Assembly: GCF_000021965.1 (NCBI RefSeq)
Contig: NC_011832.1
Span: 1,922,001-1,986,000, forward strand
Length of the DNA stretch: 64,000 nucleotides
Reading direction: 5' to 3'
Source: Methanosphaerula palustris E1-9c
GTDB taxonomy: Archaea > Halobacteriota > Methanomicrobia > Methanomicrobiales > Methanospirillaceae
Below the pieces are notes generated by a model. That model searched no databases. It saw only the letters and a program-made list of their open reading frames with translations, and was not told where the DNA came from. Each line of letters begins with the position of its first letter. The first letter of the stretch is position 1. The translations under genes and the position numbers were made by a program. Shown piece after piece: positions 8,707-17,689 of the stretch.

Positions 8707-10268
8707 GGTACCACCTTCTTCCTCCGGAGGGTTCTATTGTAGGTGATCGCACTCCGATGGGTCTCGTCCCGGATCTGCTGCAGAAAGAGCGAGGCCTTCG
8801 AGCGCCGGTCGAGCGGCATCGGCAGGGAGAGCCCTGGCATGAAGACCTCCTCCTCCCGCTTGGCGAGCGCGATCAGCGGAACCTTCAGCCCGAGGGATGC
8901 CAGTTCGTCGGCTGCCGCATGGAGCTGCCCCTTACCGCCGTCGACGACGATCAGGTCGGGCATCCGCTTCTGCTCCCGCTGAAGCCGGCTGTACCGCCGC
9001 CGGACCACCTCGGCGATGGCACGGAAGTCGTCGATCCCCTCGACCGTTCTGATCCGGAACTTCCGGTAGTTCTTCCGGTCGGGCCGGCCGTCACGGAACT
9101 GGACCATCACCCCGACCATCGCCGTTCCGCTCAGGTGGGAGATATCGAAGCACTCGATCACGCCGGGTGATGTCGGGAGGTGGAGCGCCTTTTTGAGTTC
9201 CTCCACCTTGATCCGATCGCCGAAGAACTGGGTCTCGATATTGGTTTTGACCAGGTCGAGCAGGTTCTTCCGGTCCCCCCGCTGCGGAACGGTGACCCCG
9301 ACCTTCTGCCCCTTCATCTCCCCGAGGAACTCTGCGATCGACCCGTCGACCTCGTGGGGGACGAGCACCTCCTTCGGGACCGGGTGATCGGCATAGTACT
9401 GGACGAGAAACTCATCCAGAAACCCCTGGTGGAACGGAAAGACGTACTCCTCCTTCTGACCGAGCGTCCCCCGGTAGATGTTGAAGAGGGCGAGGTAGAC
9501 CGTCCCGTCGACGACCAGGTAGTTGATGACGTCCTCATCATAGTTCTTCTGCCGCTGCACCCGCTGATGCTCCTGCAGCCGTTCGATCGCCTGGATCTGA
9601 TCGCGGATGACGAGGGCCTGCTCGAACTCCTCCGCCTCGGACCGGGCGGCCATCTCCTCCTTCAGGGCCGCGATCAGATCGTCCCCTTTCCCACTCAGCA
9701 CCGCCTCGGCCCGGCAGACCTGTTTTGCGTACTCCTCCCGGCTGATCGCACCGACACAGGGCCCCAGGCAGGACTGCATATGATACCGAAGGCATGCCCG
9801 CTTCTGCAGGCGCCGGCACGATCGGATCAGAAACGCGTGTTTGAGGGCACGGAGGAGGTAATCGCGCTCAAGGCCCGAGGTGAACGGACCGAAGTAGGTC
9901 CCCGGCTGGTCCCGGTCCCGCGCCACCACGAACCGGGGGAACTCCTCATCGGTCCTGAGGATATACGCATAGGTCTTCGAGTCCTTCAGGCTGATGTTGT
10001 ACTTCGGCCAGTGCCGCTTGATCAGGTTGTTCTCAAGGAGGAGCGCCTCGACCTCGTTGTTGGTGACGATGAACTGGATCGAGGCGATATGAGAGACCAG
10101 GGCCTCGGTCTTGGGATCGAGGTCGTGCCGCTGGAAGTAACTCGACACCCGCCGTTTCAGGTTCTTGGCCTTGCCGACATAGATGACCGTCCCGTCCACA
10201 TCATGGTACAGGTAGCAGCCCGGAGCCGTCGGAAGGGTGTTCAGATCGACAGGAGGCTCGACGGTCAT
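8703..10268 (-). CDS. uvrC: Excinuclease ABC subunit C, short form
   Basis: UvrC makes the two incisions flanking a lesion once UvrB is bound. The 521 residues show an N-terminal GIY-YIG nuclease (PTAPGCYLYHDVDGTVIYVGKAKNLKRR, split), a Cys cluster near CLRYHMQSCLGPCVG, a UVR motif at about 200-235 (EFEQALVIRDQIQAIE), and the RNase H-like domain (GVIECFDISHLSGTAMVG; PDLIVVDGGKGQLHAA). It ends shortly after HRSAITYNRTLRRKK, so the tandem helix-hairpin-helix domain that closes most bacterial UvrC proteins (about 600 residues) is absent. ATG 10266-10268 overlaps the uvrA stop by four bases. Confidence 0.97.
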   Translation of the reverse strand: MTVEPPVDLNTLPTAPGCYLYHDVDGTVIYVGKAKNLKRRVSSYFQRHDLDPKTEALVSHIASIQFIVTNNEVEALLLENNLIKRHWPKYNISLKDSKTYAYILRTDEEFPRFVVARDRDQPGTYFGPFTSGLERDYLLRALKHAFLIRSCRRLQKRACLRYHMQSCLGPCVGAISREEYAKQVCRAEAVLSGKGDDLIAALKEEMAARSEAEEFEQALVIRDQIQAIERLQEHQRVQRQKNYDEDVINYLVVDGTVYLALFNIYRGTLGQKEEYVFPFHQGFLDEFLVQYYADHPVPKEVLVPHEVDGSIAEFLGEMKGQKVGVTVPQRGDRKNLLDLVKTNIETQFFGDRIKVEELKKALHLPTSPGVIECFDISHLSGTAMVGVMVQFRDGRPDRKNYRKFRIRTVEGIDDFRAIAEVVRRRYSRLQREQKRMPDLIVVDGGKGQLHAAADELASLGLKVPLIALAKREEEVFMPGLSLPMPLDRRSKASLFLQQIRDETHRSAITYNRTLRRKKVVP

Positions 10269-13063
10269 AACACCTTCTTCAGGTACTCCCCTGTGTAACT
10301 GCCCGGCGTCGCCGCGATCTCCTCCGGCGTTCCGGTCGCGATCACCTGTCCGCCCCGGTCACCTCCGTCCGGTCCGAGGTCTATCACATGGTCGGCAGAC
10401 TTGATGACGTCCAGGTTGTGCTCGATCACCAGCACCGAGTTCCCCTTCTTGACCAGGTCGTCCAGCACCTGGATCAGTTTCTTCACATCATGGAAGTGGA
10501 GGCCGGTCGTCGGCTCGTCGAGCAGGTAGAGCGTCTTGCCGGTCGCCCGCTTGGCCAGTTCCCGGGTCAGTTTGATCCGCTGCGCTTCACCGCCGGAGAG
10601 AGTCGTCGACGACTGTCCGAGTTTGATATAGTCGAGGCCGACCCGGGAGAGGGTCTCGAGTTTGGTTCTGATCGCCGGAAGCGACTCGAAGAGATGGAGC
10701 GCCTCATCGACGGACATATCCAGCACATCGGCGATGGAATGACCCTTGTACTTCACCTCAAGGGTCTCGCGGTTGTACCGCTTCCCCTTGCACTCCTCGC
10801 ACTCCACATAGACCTCGGGCAGAAAGTTCATCTCGATCTTGATCAGCCCGTCGCCCTGGCAGGCCTCGCACCGTCCGCCCTTGACATTGAACGAGAACCG
10901 GCCGGGTTGGTACCCCCGCACCTTCGCCTCCGGCACCCCGGCGAAGACCGACCGGATCTCGTCGAAGATCTTGGTATACGTGGCAGGGTTGGACCGGGGG
11001 GTCCGACCGATTGGACTCTGGTCGATCACGATCACCTTGTCGATCTCGGAATCGAGCGTCAACGACTCGTGTTTTCCAGCCGGTTCGCTGCTTCTCTTCA
11101 GTTTCTTCTGCAGGGCCTTGTACAGGATATCATAGACCAGCGTCGATTTCCCGGAGCCGGAGACACCGGTCACCACCGTCAGCACCCCGATCGGGAACTG
11201 GACATCGATCCCCTTGAGGTTGTTCTCGGCCGCCCCGGTGATTCTGATGAAGTGGTCGCTGGACCGCCGCCATTTCGGAGTATCGATCTTGAGCGAGCCG
11301 GCGAGGTACAGCCCGGTCAGCGAGTTGATCGACCGCTCGATCTGAAGCGGCGTCCCCTTGGCCACCACCTGACCGCCGTGCACCCCGGCCCCGGGGCCGA
11401 TGTCGACCACGTAGTCGGCATGACGGATCGTCTCCTCGTCATGCTCGACGACGATCAGCGTGTTGCCCAGATCGCGGAGCGCACAGAGTGAATCGATCAG
11501 TCGCTGGTTATCCCTCTGATGGAGACCGATCGAGGGCTCGTCCAGCACGTACAGCACCCCCATCAGGTTCGCCCCGATCTGAGTCGCCAGCCGGATCCGC
11601 TGGGCTTCTCCACCAGAGAGCGTCCCTGCCGACCGCGAGAGGTTCAGGTACCCGAGCCCGACCCGTTCGAGGAAGTTCAGCCGGTCGGTGATCTCCTTGA
11701 CCACCAGCATGGCGATCTCTGCCTGTTTCGGGGTCAGCGTCAGGTTAGCAAAGAAATCCCGACAGGCGGTGACCGAGAGACGGGTCACATCGACGATGGA
11801 TCGATCATTGATCCGGACCGCCCGGATCTTCTCCTTCAGCCGGGCTCCCTTACAGGTGGGGCACTCATAGATCCGCATGAACTTCTCAAGTTCCTTCTTC
11901 CGGTATTCAGACTGCGTCTGATGATACAACCGTTCAGCCTGCGGGAGGAGCCCCTCCCAGGTACCCCGGTGAGACCAGTGTACATCCCCCTGCTTCATCG
12001 TGACCGAGAAGTCGATCTGCTTGTCAGAACCGAACATCAGCCCATTGTACTGCTCTTCAGTCAGATCCTGGATGGGCGTGAAGAGGTCGAAACCGAAACT
12101 CTTGGCGACGGTGTCGAGCTGCTGACCCCGGAAGCCCTCCAGGACATTCCGATACAGGGCGATCGCCCCGTCCACGATACAGAGGCTCTTGTCAGGGATG
12201 ATCAGGTCCGGATCGAAGACCATCCGGAAACCGAGACCGTTGCACTCCTCGCAGGCGCCGAACGGACTGTTGAACGAGAACATCCGCGGCTGGAGTTCTT
12301 CGAAGGAGATCCCGCAGATCGGGCAGGCCATCAGCGAGGAGTAGGTCGTCTCTTTCCCCTCCTCGTCCACAACGATGATCAGCCCCTCGGCTCGCTTCAG
12401 CCCGACCTCGATGCTCTCGACGAGGCGGGTCCGGTCGATCGTATCGAACCGGTCGAGCACGATATCGATAGTGTGCTTCTTGTACCGGTCGAGGGTGATC
12501 TCCTCGTCGGTCCGAACGATCGTCCCGTTCACCCGGACCCTGGCAAACCCCTCCCGGTTCAGGTCCTTGAAGAGTTGCTGGTAGGTCCCCTTCTTCTGCC
12601 TGATGATCGGGGCGAGAATCGTCACCATGCCGGCCTGCTCCGCGGTGATCGTATCGGCGATCCGTTCCGGGGTCTGCGATTCGATCTTGATGTTGTGCAC
12701 CGGGCAGTAGGGTGTTCCGATCCTCGCATACAGAAGCCGGAGGTAGTCGTAGATCTCGGTGATCGTGCCGACCGTGGAGCGCGGGTTCTTGGAGGTGGTC
12801 TTCTGCTCGATCGAGATCGCAGGAGAGAGCCCTTCGATCGAGTCCACATCCGGCTTGTGCATCACCCCGAGAAACTGCCGGGCATAGGTGGAGAGGGATT
12901 CCACATACCGCCGCTGCCCTTCGGCATAGAGCGTATCGAACGCGAGCGTCGATTTTCCTGAACCGGACAGGCCGGTGAAGACGATCAGTTTGTCACGGGG
13001 GAGCACCACGCTGATATTCTTGAGGTTATGCTCCCTCGCCCCTTTGATGATGATCTCCCTCAT
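10265..13063 (-). CDS. uvrA: Excinuclease ABC subunit A
   Basis: UvrA is the dimeric ABC-type ATPase that finds bulky DNA lesions and loads UvrB. Both ATPase halves are present, with Walker [10 protein letters not shown] and GVSGSGKST, two LSGGEAQRI signatures, and [24 protein letters not shown]. Zinc modules appear as [11 protein letters not shown]...CEECNGLG and [10 protein letters not shown]...[10 protein letters not shown] start at ATG 13061-13063 ([17 protein letters not shown]), where the family normally begins, giving 932 residues. ATGs at 13096 and 13135 would add unconserved residues, and none has a strong ribosome binding site. First gene of the uvrACB operon, divergent from the pyrophosphatase gene. 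Confidence 0.97.
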   Translation of the reverse strand: MREIIIKGAREHNLKNISVVLPRDKLIVFTGLSGSGKSTLAFDTLYAEGQRRYVESLSTYARQFLGVMHKPDVDSIEGLSPAISIEQKTTSKNPRSTVGTITEIYDYLRLLYARIGTPYCPVHNIKIESQTPERIADTITAEQAGMVTILAPIIRQKKGTYQQLFKDLNREGFARVRVNGTIVRTDEEITLDRYKKHTIDIVLDRFDTIDRTRLVESIEVGLKRAEGLIIVVDEEGKETTYSSLMACPICGISFEELQPRMFSFNSPFGACEECNGLGFRMVFDPDLIIPDKSLCIVDGAIALYRNVLEGFRGQQLDTVAKSFGFDLFTPIQDLTEEQYNGLMFGSDKQIDFSVTMKQGDVHWSHRGTWEGLLPQAERLYHQTQSEYRKKELEKFMRIYECPTCKGARLKEKIRAVRINDRSIVDVTRLSVTACRDFFANLTLTPKQAEIAMLVVKEITDRLNFLERVGLGYLNLSRSAGTLSGGEAQRIRLATQIGANLMGVLYVLDEPSIGLHQRDNQRLIDSLCALRDLGNTLIVVEHDEETIRHADYVVDIGPGAGVHGGQVVAKGTPLQIERSINSLTGLYLAGSLKIDTPKWRRSSDHFIRITGAAENNLKGIDVQFPIGVLTVVTGVSGSGKSTLVYDILYKALQKKLKRSSEPAGKHESLTLDSEIDKVIVIDQSPIGRTPRSNPATYTKIFDEIRSVFAGVPEAKVRGYQPGRFSFNVKGGRCEACQGDGLIKIEMNFLPEVYVECEECKGKRYNRETLEVKYKGHSIADVLDMSVDEALHLFESLPAIRTKLETLSRVGLDYIKLGQSSTTLSGGEAQRIKLTRELAKRATGKTLYLLDEPTTGLHFHDVKKLIQVLDDLVKKGNSVLVIEHNLDVIKSADHVIDLGPDGGDRGGQVIATGTPEEIAATPGSYTGEYLKKVL

Positions 13064-13138
13064 GGTATCGTCAGAAATTAGAGGGTTCGCTCCCATATAG
13101 AGACTTCTTTTGACGCACGGGCCGACGGACCACATCGA

Positions 13139-13148
13139 TTATACATAT
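13139..13148. promoter_or_regulatory. Shared TATA-like region between uvrA and pyrophosphatase
   Basis: TTATACATAT at 13139-13148 is TATA-like on the plus strand and reads ATATGTATAA on the minus strand. Rightward it would place transcription near 13168, making the pyrophosphatase mRNA almost leaderless. Leftward it would start near 13118, upstream of uvrA. Confidence 0.4.
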
Positions 13149-13167
13149 CTGCACGGAGACCCAATAG

Positions 13168-14826
13168 ATGGAGACTCATCCGGATGGGGGGATTCATATC
13201 AATAGTATCTATGTGATCGGACATAAACAACCGGATACTGACAGTATCTGCAGCGTCATCGGCTACGCAGAACTCCAGAACAACGAGCCCTCGAACGAGG
13301 GAACCAGAACCTACATCCCTGCCAGGTGCGGCGAGGTGAACCCTGAGACCGCCTTTGCATTGGAGACCTTCGAGGTCGAGGCACCGGTGTACATCGAGAG
13401 CGTGGAACCCAACGTGGCCGATATTCCGTTCATCGACACCCGGTGCGCCCAGAAGGATCTTCCGACCGTCGACGTGGCCACGATGATGGACCAGTACGAC
13501 ATGCGGAACATGCCGATCACCGACGACCGGGGGATCCTGCTCGGTCTTGTCAGCGAATATGGGCTTGCGAGGGCGTATGTGACCAGGCAGCGGATGGAGC
13601 AGTTATCCATCGGGCCGATCCGGCTGGACGTGCTCGAACAGATCCTGAGTGCACAGACCGTGGTGGCCGCCGAGGAGCAGCTGGAAGGAAAGGTCTACAC
13701 CGCGATCGATGCCCTCCACGTCACCCTCTCCCGGCTGACTGCGAACGATGTCGCGATCGTCGGGGATAACGAGCCGGCCCAGCTCGCCCTCATCTCAGCA
13801 GGGATTGCAGCCCTGATCATCGCCGACGGCGCCCCGGTCGGCGACCGGGTGATCAATGCAGCCCGGGCCCAGGGGGTATCGGTGCTGGCCACGGCGCTCG
13901 ATGCGTTCGGGGTCGGAAAGATGATCCACCTCTCCCTGCCGGCCAGTCTGGTGATGGAGACCGACATTCCGATCGTCAGCAGGGAGGACTCGCTCGAGTT
14001 TGCCAAGAACCAGATCTCGACCTCGAAGTTCCGGACCGCCTGCGTGACCGGGGAGGGAGGGACCTTCCTCGGGATGCTCTCGCGGACGACCCTGATGCAG
14101 GAGATCCAGAAGTCGGTCGTCCTGCTCGACCACAACGAGGCCGCCCAGGCCGTGGACGGGATCGAGTACGCCGACATCGTCGAGATCATCGATCACCACC
14201 GGCTCGGGGTGATCTCGACACTCCGACCGATCCGGTTCATCAACGAGCCGGTCGGTTCCACCTCCACGATCATCACGACCATGTTCACGGCCCGGGGACG
14301 CACGCCGTCCCGGTCGACGGCCGGGCTCCTCCTCTGCGGGATCCTCTCGGACACCCTGGTCCTCCGGATGTCGACGACCACCGAGGCCGACCGGAAGGCG
14401 GTCACCTACCTCTCGGACCTGCTCGGCATCGATTTCCAGGATCTCGGCACCCGTCTGATCGAGAAGGGGATGGCCCTCGAGGGTCTGCCGATCACCGGGC
14501 TGCTGGCCAGGGATACCAAGCACTACGACCTCTTCGGGAAGTCCCTGCTGATCGGACAGGTGATGGTCCCGTCGTTCGCATTCACCAGCCAGCATGCCGA
14601 AGAGATCCGTGCAGAACTGGCAGCCCAGCGGAGAGCTCAGAAGGTCGACTTTGCGATCACCCTCTTCACCAGCGTCTTCGAGAACGCCAGCGAGGTCTTC
14701 GCTGCCGGGGATGAACTGGCCCTGCAGAAACTGGAACTCTGTCTGCAACCACGGCGGCTCGAGAACGTGATGTCCCGAAAGAAGGACTTCCTGCCCCATA
14801 TCGGTCAGCTGGTCAGGAGACTCTAA
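13168..14826 (+). CDS. Mn-dependent inorganic pyrophosphatase with CBS/DRTGG insert
   Basis: This 552-residue family II (DHH/DHHA2) pyrophosphatase would hydrolyse pyrophosphate to phosphate in the cytoplasm. Active-site elements: VIGHKQPDTDSICS near residues 15-28; LLDHNEAAQ near 320; IIDHHRLG near 340; and RPIRFINEPVGSTST with GLLLCGILSDTL downstream. The C-terminal DHHA2 domain ends with LQPRRLENVMSRKKDFLP. Between the first and second motifs lie a CBS pair and a DRTGG-like domain (about 70-300). In this family subgroup such inserts bind adenine nucleotides and regulate the enzyme. ATG 13168 follows GGAG by about nine bases. Confidence 0.93.
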   Translation: METHPDGGIHINSIYVIGHKQPDTDSICSVIGYAELQNNEPSNEGTRTYIPARCGEVNPETAFALETFEVEAPVYIESVEPNVADIPFIDTRCAQKDLPTVDVATMMDQYDMRNMPITDDRGILLGLVSEYGLARAYVTRQRMEQLSIGPIRLDVLEQILSAQTVVAAEEQLEGKVYTAIDALHVTLSRLTANDVAIVGDNEPAQLALISAGIAALIIADGAPVGDRVINAARAQGVSVLATALDAFGVGKMIHLSLPASLVMETDIPIVSREDSLEFAKNQISTSKFRTACVTGEGGTFLGMLSRTTLMQEIQKSVVLLDHNEAAQAVDGIEYADIVEIIDHHRLGVISTLRPIRFINEPVGSTSTIITTMFTARGRTPSRSTAGLLLCGILSDTLVLRMSTTTEADRKAVTYLSDLLGIDFQDLGTRLIEKGMALEGLPITGLLARDTKHYDLFGKSLLIGQVMVPSFAFTSQHAEEIRAELAAQRRAQKVDFAITLFTSVFENASEVFAAGDELALQKLELCLQPRRLENVMSRKKDFLPHIGQLVRRL

Positions 14827-14895
14827 TCTCTTCTTCGTCGGATCCTCTGATCCGACAATCATCCTTTACATGATGAGAGAGCATAACGCATCTCT

Positions 14896-15456
14896 ATGAA
14901 CGAAGAAACACGTGCGGTCAGGATGGTGGCCGACCTGATGGCCCTCTCTGCACGCACAGCCCCCAAAGCCAAAGGTGAAGATTCCCTGGTGATACGGGTC
15001 GCTGAAGGCGAGGAACTCCTGGCCCTGGCGGAGGAGATGCGAACGATCAGCGAACAGCGGAATATCCGGTTTTTCGTTCGCGATGCTGAGAATATCAGCA
15101 TCAGCGATGCCTGCCTGCTCGTCGGGACGCATGGGGAGGTGACAGCCGGCGTCAACTGCGGGGGCTGCGGGTTCCCGACCTGTCGCGAGATGCTGGATGC
15201 CTTTGAGAAGAAGGAGAACGAATCCAACGAGAGCCCCTTCATCGCCCCCAGTTGTGTGCTCCGGATCACCGACCTCGGGATCGCCATCGGGTCGGCGGTG
15301 AAGACCGCGTCGATTCATAACGTGGACAACCGGGTGATGTACTCGGCAGGGGTCGCCGCCCTCTCGCTCGGATGGCTGGAGGACTGCACGGTGGCCTTCG
15401 GGGTGCCGGTCAGTGCCAGCGGAAAGAGCCCGTACTTCGATCGGCAGCGGATGTAA
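14896..15456 (+). CDS. DUF2148 ferredoxin-domain protein
   Basis: This 186-residue protein has the DUF2148 pattern: an N-terminal helical part (RAVRMVADLMALSARTAPKAKG, split by family variation), DACLLVGTHG, then GVNCGGCGFPTCREML with three cysteines and a later Cys in APSCVLRITDLGIAIGSAVK. The Cys set suggests an iron-sulfur cluster. The family is widespread in anaerobes and methanogens, and its role is not known. ATG 14896 lies about 70 bases after the pyrophosphatase stop, and the stop is only five bases before the GHMP-family start, so the two downstream genes are probably co-transcribed. Confidence 0.88.
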   Translation: MNEETRAVRMVADLMALSARTAPKAKGEDSLVIRVAEGEELLALAEEMRTISEQRNIRFFVRDAENISISDACLLVGTHGEVTAGVNCGGCGFPTCREMLDAFEKKENESNESPFIAPSCVLRITDLGIAIGSAVKTASIHNVDNRVMYSAGVAALSLGWLEDCTVAFGVPVSASGKSPYFDRQRM

Positions 15457-15461
15457 CGAGC

Positions 15462-16535
15462 ATGGCCACGATGATGATCAGAGGCGGGGACCTGGACCTC
15501 GTCGAATACGATTTCAAGACCTTTCAACCTGGGGAGTACCTCCAGACACTGGGCTTCGACCTGACAGATGCTGTGAGACCGGTGGATGGGCCGGTGACCG
15601 TGCGTGCACCGTCCCGCATCCACCTGACCGTGCTGGATATGAACCGGTTCGCCCCTGAGCATCCTGGTGGGGGAGGGATCGGGTTTGCCATTCAGCTGTA
15701 CTGCACAGCCACGGCCGAGTGCACGCCGGCAGGGATCGAGATCTCCTACTCCCGCGAGCCGCTGCTCCGTCACCTCGTCTCCCTCATGGTGAAGCTCACC
15801 GGGTATACCGGCGGGCTGAAGATCACTGCCGAGGACCACACCTATGCCCATATCGGACTCGGGTCGACCTCCACGATCCTGACCGTCGTCGCCCACGCCA
15901 TCAACACAGTGCTCGGTTCTCCTCTCACCGACGAGCAGATCCGGCTGCTGTTGGGGCACAACTACGTCGAAGAGACCGCCGAAGGGACGATCGCGTTCGG
16001 GTTTGAGACTGGTGTCGGTCCTGCAGTCAGCACCTACGGCGGCTTTGCGGTGATGGGCGACGAACTGGTCCTGGCCTACCAGCATCCGTTCGCCGAAGGC
16101 TACCAGGTCTACATCGTGATACCGGAGAGCGACACATCCTCGGCCGGTGCGCAGGAGTTCGACCTGCTGATGAACAGGGCCAGATCGCTCGACTATCAGG
16201 ACCGGGAACTGAAGGCCTACATGGTACTGATGGACCTGATCCCTGCCCTTGAGAAGGAAGACGTGAAGCGGGCGGGGGATGTGATCTGGGAGATCGAGTT
16301 CCGCGGCTCCAAGCGGGCCGAGGTGGAGCACCACAGCTTCGAACTCTATTATCAGATGAGCCGGCTTCGGAACGCAGGGTTCGAGTTCGTCGGGATGTCC
16401 TCGGTCGGCCCGTCGATCGCCCTGATCACACGAAAAGACCGGAAAACCGTCGAAGAACTGCTCAAACCCCTTGATCTTTCCGTGGCCATCGAGACGATGG
16501 TTGACAACATCGGACTGCAGATACAGTATCCGTAA
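15462..16535 (+). CDS. GHMP-superfamily protein related to beta-RFAP synthase
   Basis: The 357 residues resemble beta-ribofuranosylaminobenzene 5'-phosphate synthase, which condenses p-aminobenzoate with PRPP in methanopterin synthesis. VRAPSRIHLTVLDMNRF (about 47-63) is the family's opening motif. GGGGIGFAI and HIGLGSTSTILTVVAHAIN form the GHMP phosphate-binding region, and the C-terminal SSVGPSIALIT is the usual GHMP closing motif. The N-terminal 40 residues (MATMMIRGGDLDLVEYDF) are extra, so it could be a paralogue rather than the main synthase. I start at ATG 15462, five bases after the DUF2148 gene; the open frame upstream is a shadow of that gene. Confidence 0.8.
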   Translation: MATMMIRGGDLDLVEYDFKTFQPGEYLQTLGFDLTDAVRPVDGPVTVRAPSRIHLTVLDMNRFAPEHPGGGGIGFAIQLYCTATAECTPAGIEISYSREPLLRHLVSLMVKLTGYTGGLKITAEDHTYAHIGLGSTSTILTVVAHAINTVLGSPLTDEQIRLLLGHNYVEETAEGTIAFGFETGVGPAVSTYGGFAVMGDELVLAYQHPFAEGYQVYIVIPESDTSSAGAQEFDLLMNRARSLDYQDRELKAYMVLMDLIPALEKEDVKRAGDVIWEIEFRGSKRAEVEHHSFELYYQMSRLRNAGFEFVGMSSVGPSIALITRKDRKTVEELLKPLDLSVAIETMVDNIGLQIQYP

Positions 16536-16553
16536 GGAATTATTCCCTTTTTT
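16536..16553 (+). terminator. Probable terminator after GHMP gene
   Basis: Directly after the stop codon, GGAA-TTA-TTCC can form a short stem, followed by CCTTTTTT. A T-run is the main archaeal termination signal, and the placement fits. Confidence 0.5.
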
Positions 16554-16636
16554 GGTCGGTTTGTGAAAGCGCCGACAATGCTGATGCCATCAATTGATGA
16601 GAAAAAAAGTGTTGTATCCGGTCTGGTCGCTGTCGA

Positions 16637-17557
16637 TCAGAACGGAAGTGCTGTTGGAAGTGCGGTCTGGATTGGCTGTGGAAGCTGGGTCGTGGAAGGC
16701 GCTGCAGTTGGCACAGTTGGAACCGAAGTCCGTTCCGTGGTCGGCGCTGCAGTCGGGGAAGAGGTCCTCTCTGTGGTCGGCGCTGCAGTCGGGGAAGAGG
16801 TTCTCACGGTAGTCGGCTCTGCAGTGGGGGAAGAAGTTCTCACTGAGGTTGGCGAAGAGGTTCTCACCGAGGTCGGCACTGCGGTCGGTGAAGAGGTTCT
16901 CACCGTGGTTGTTGAACCGGTTGAAGACTGGGTCGTGACTGCAGCACCTGTGGTCGAAACACCGGTGCTGGAGATGGTGCCGGTCGATCCAGTCGATACC
17001 GTGCCAGTTGTTGTGCCGGTTGTTCCGGTGGTTGCGCCGGTTGTTCCAGTCGTCGTGCCGGTGGCTGTGCCAGTGGCTGTGCCGGCATCAGTACCGGGGA
17101 CCAGAACCGATGGAAGGGTGGTTGCAACGACGATGCTGCCGTCCGGGTTCGTGACAACCGGGCTGACGGTGGACAGCCCTGTCACCAGTGCAGTATCTCC
17201 GTAACTGACAGCAGAGCCTGAGTCCTGCTCGATGTAATCAGTTGGTGTGACATTGGCGGTGGCGTTGGCCGTAGCGTTGACCGTTTTATTGCCGGTCGCA
17301 TTCAGAGTCGTGTTCACCACAGTCGTATTCAGCGATGCATTGGTGGTGATATTACCAAGCGTCGGGGTAATATTCGGCTTTATCGACACGTTCGGGGCGA
17401 CCGTCGCAGTGGTGTGACTGGCAGTAACGGTCACGTTGGCGGTGACAGAGGTTGTAGTGGTGTTAACGGCTGTAGGAGAGGTATTCACACATCCAGCAAA
17501 GAGCATACTGAATAGTAAAACCAGACCAAGACCCATCATCAGAGATCTCTTCGACAT
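16637..17557 (-). CDS. Thr/Ser-rich surface lipoprotein with repeats
   Basis: This 306-residue exported protein starts MSKRSLMMGLGLVLLFSMLFAGC. The LFAGC box at residues 19-23 is a lipoprotein processing site, so it is probably lipid-anchored outside the cell. The mature N-terminal half is packed with N-glycosylation sequons (NTT, NVT, NIT, NAS, NAT, NKT), at least ten within about 85 residues. Around residues 108-150 there is a small non-repetitive stretch (TDYIEQDSGSAVSYGDTALV). The rest is Gly-Thr repeats and then RTSSPTAAPTTE-type repeats, ending in Pro/Gln/Thr. It looks like a glycosylated stalk. No partner gene is evident, and composition alone does not give a function. Confidence 0.78.
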   Translation of the reverse strand: MSKRSLMMGLGLVLLFSMLFAGCVNTSPTAVNTTTTSVTANVTVTASHTTATVAPNVSIKPNITPTLGNITTNASLNTTVVNTTLNATGNKTVNATANATANVTPTDYIEQDSGSAVSYGDTALVTGLSTVSPVVTNPDGSIVVATTLPSVLVPGTDAGTATGTATGTTTGTTGATTGTTGTTTGTVSTGSTGTISSTGVSTTGAAVTTQSSTGSTTTVRTSSPTAVPTSVRTSSPTSVRTSSPTAEPTTVRTSSPTAAPTTERTSSPTAAPTTERTSVPTVPTAAPSTTQLPQPIQTALPTALPF

Positions 17558-17689
17558 AGATGAACTAATTTTGAATTACCCCGATTTAAATATATCTGAA
17601 TCACCTCAATCAGATATCTGACGAGTTTCCTTAAAAAATGAATGAAAATTGGGTTTGGAGGGTTCAATACCTCCGATCAGGGCAAAGGA

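Noticed and set aside
6773-12961. Long plus-strand frames opposite uvrB, uvrC and uvrA
   Set aside because: These mirror highly GC-rich codons of the uvr genes and encode low-complexity Arg/Asp/Pro-rich sequence.
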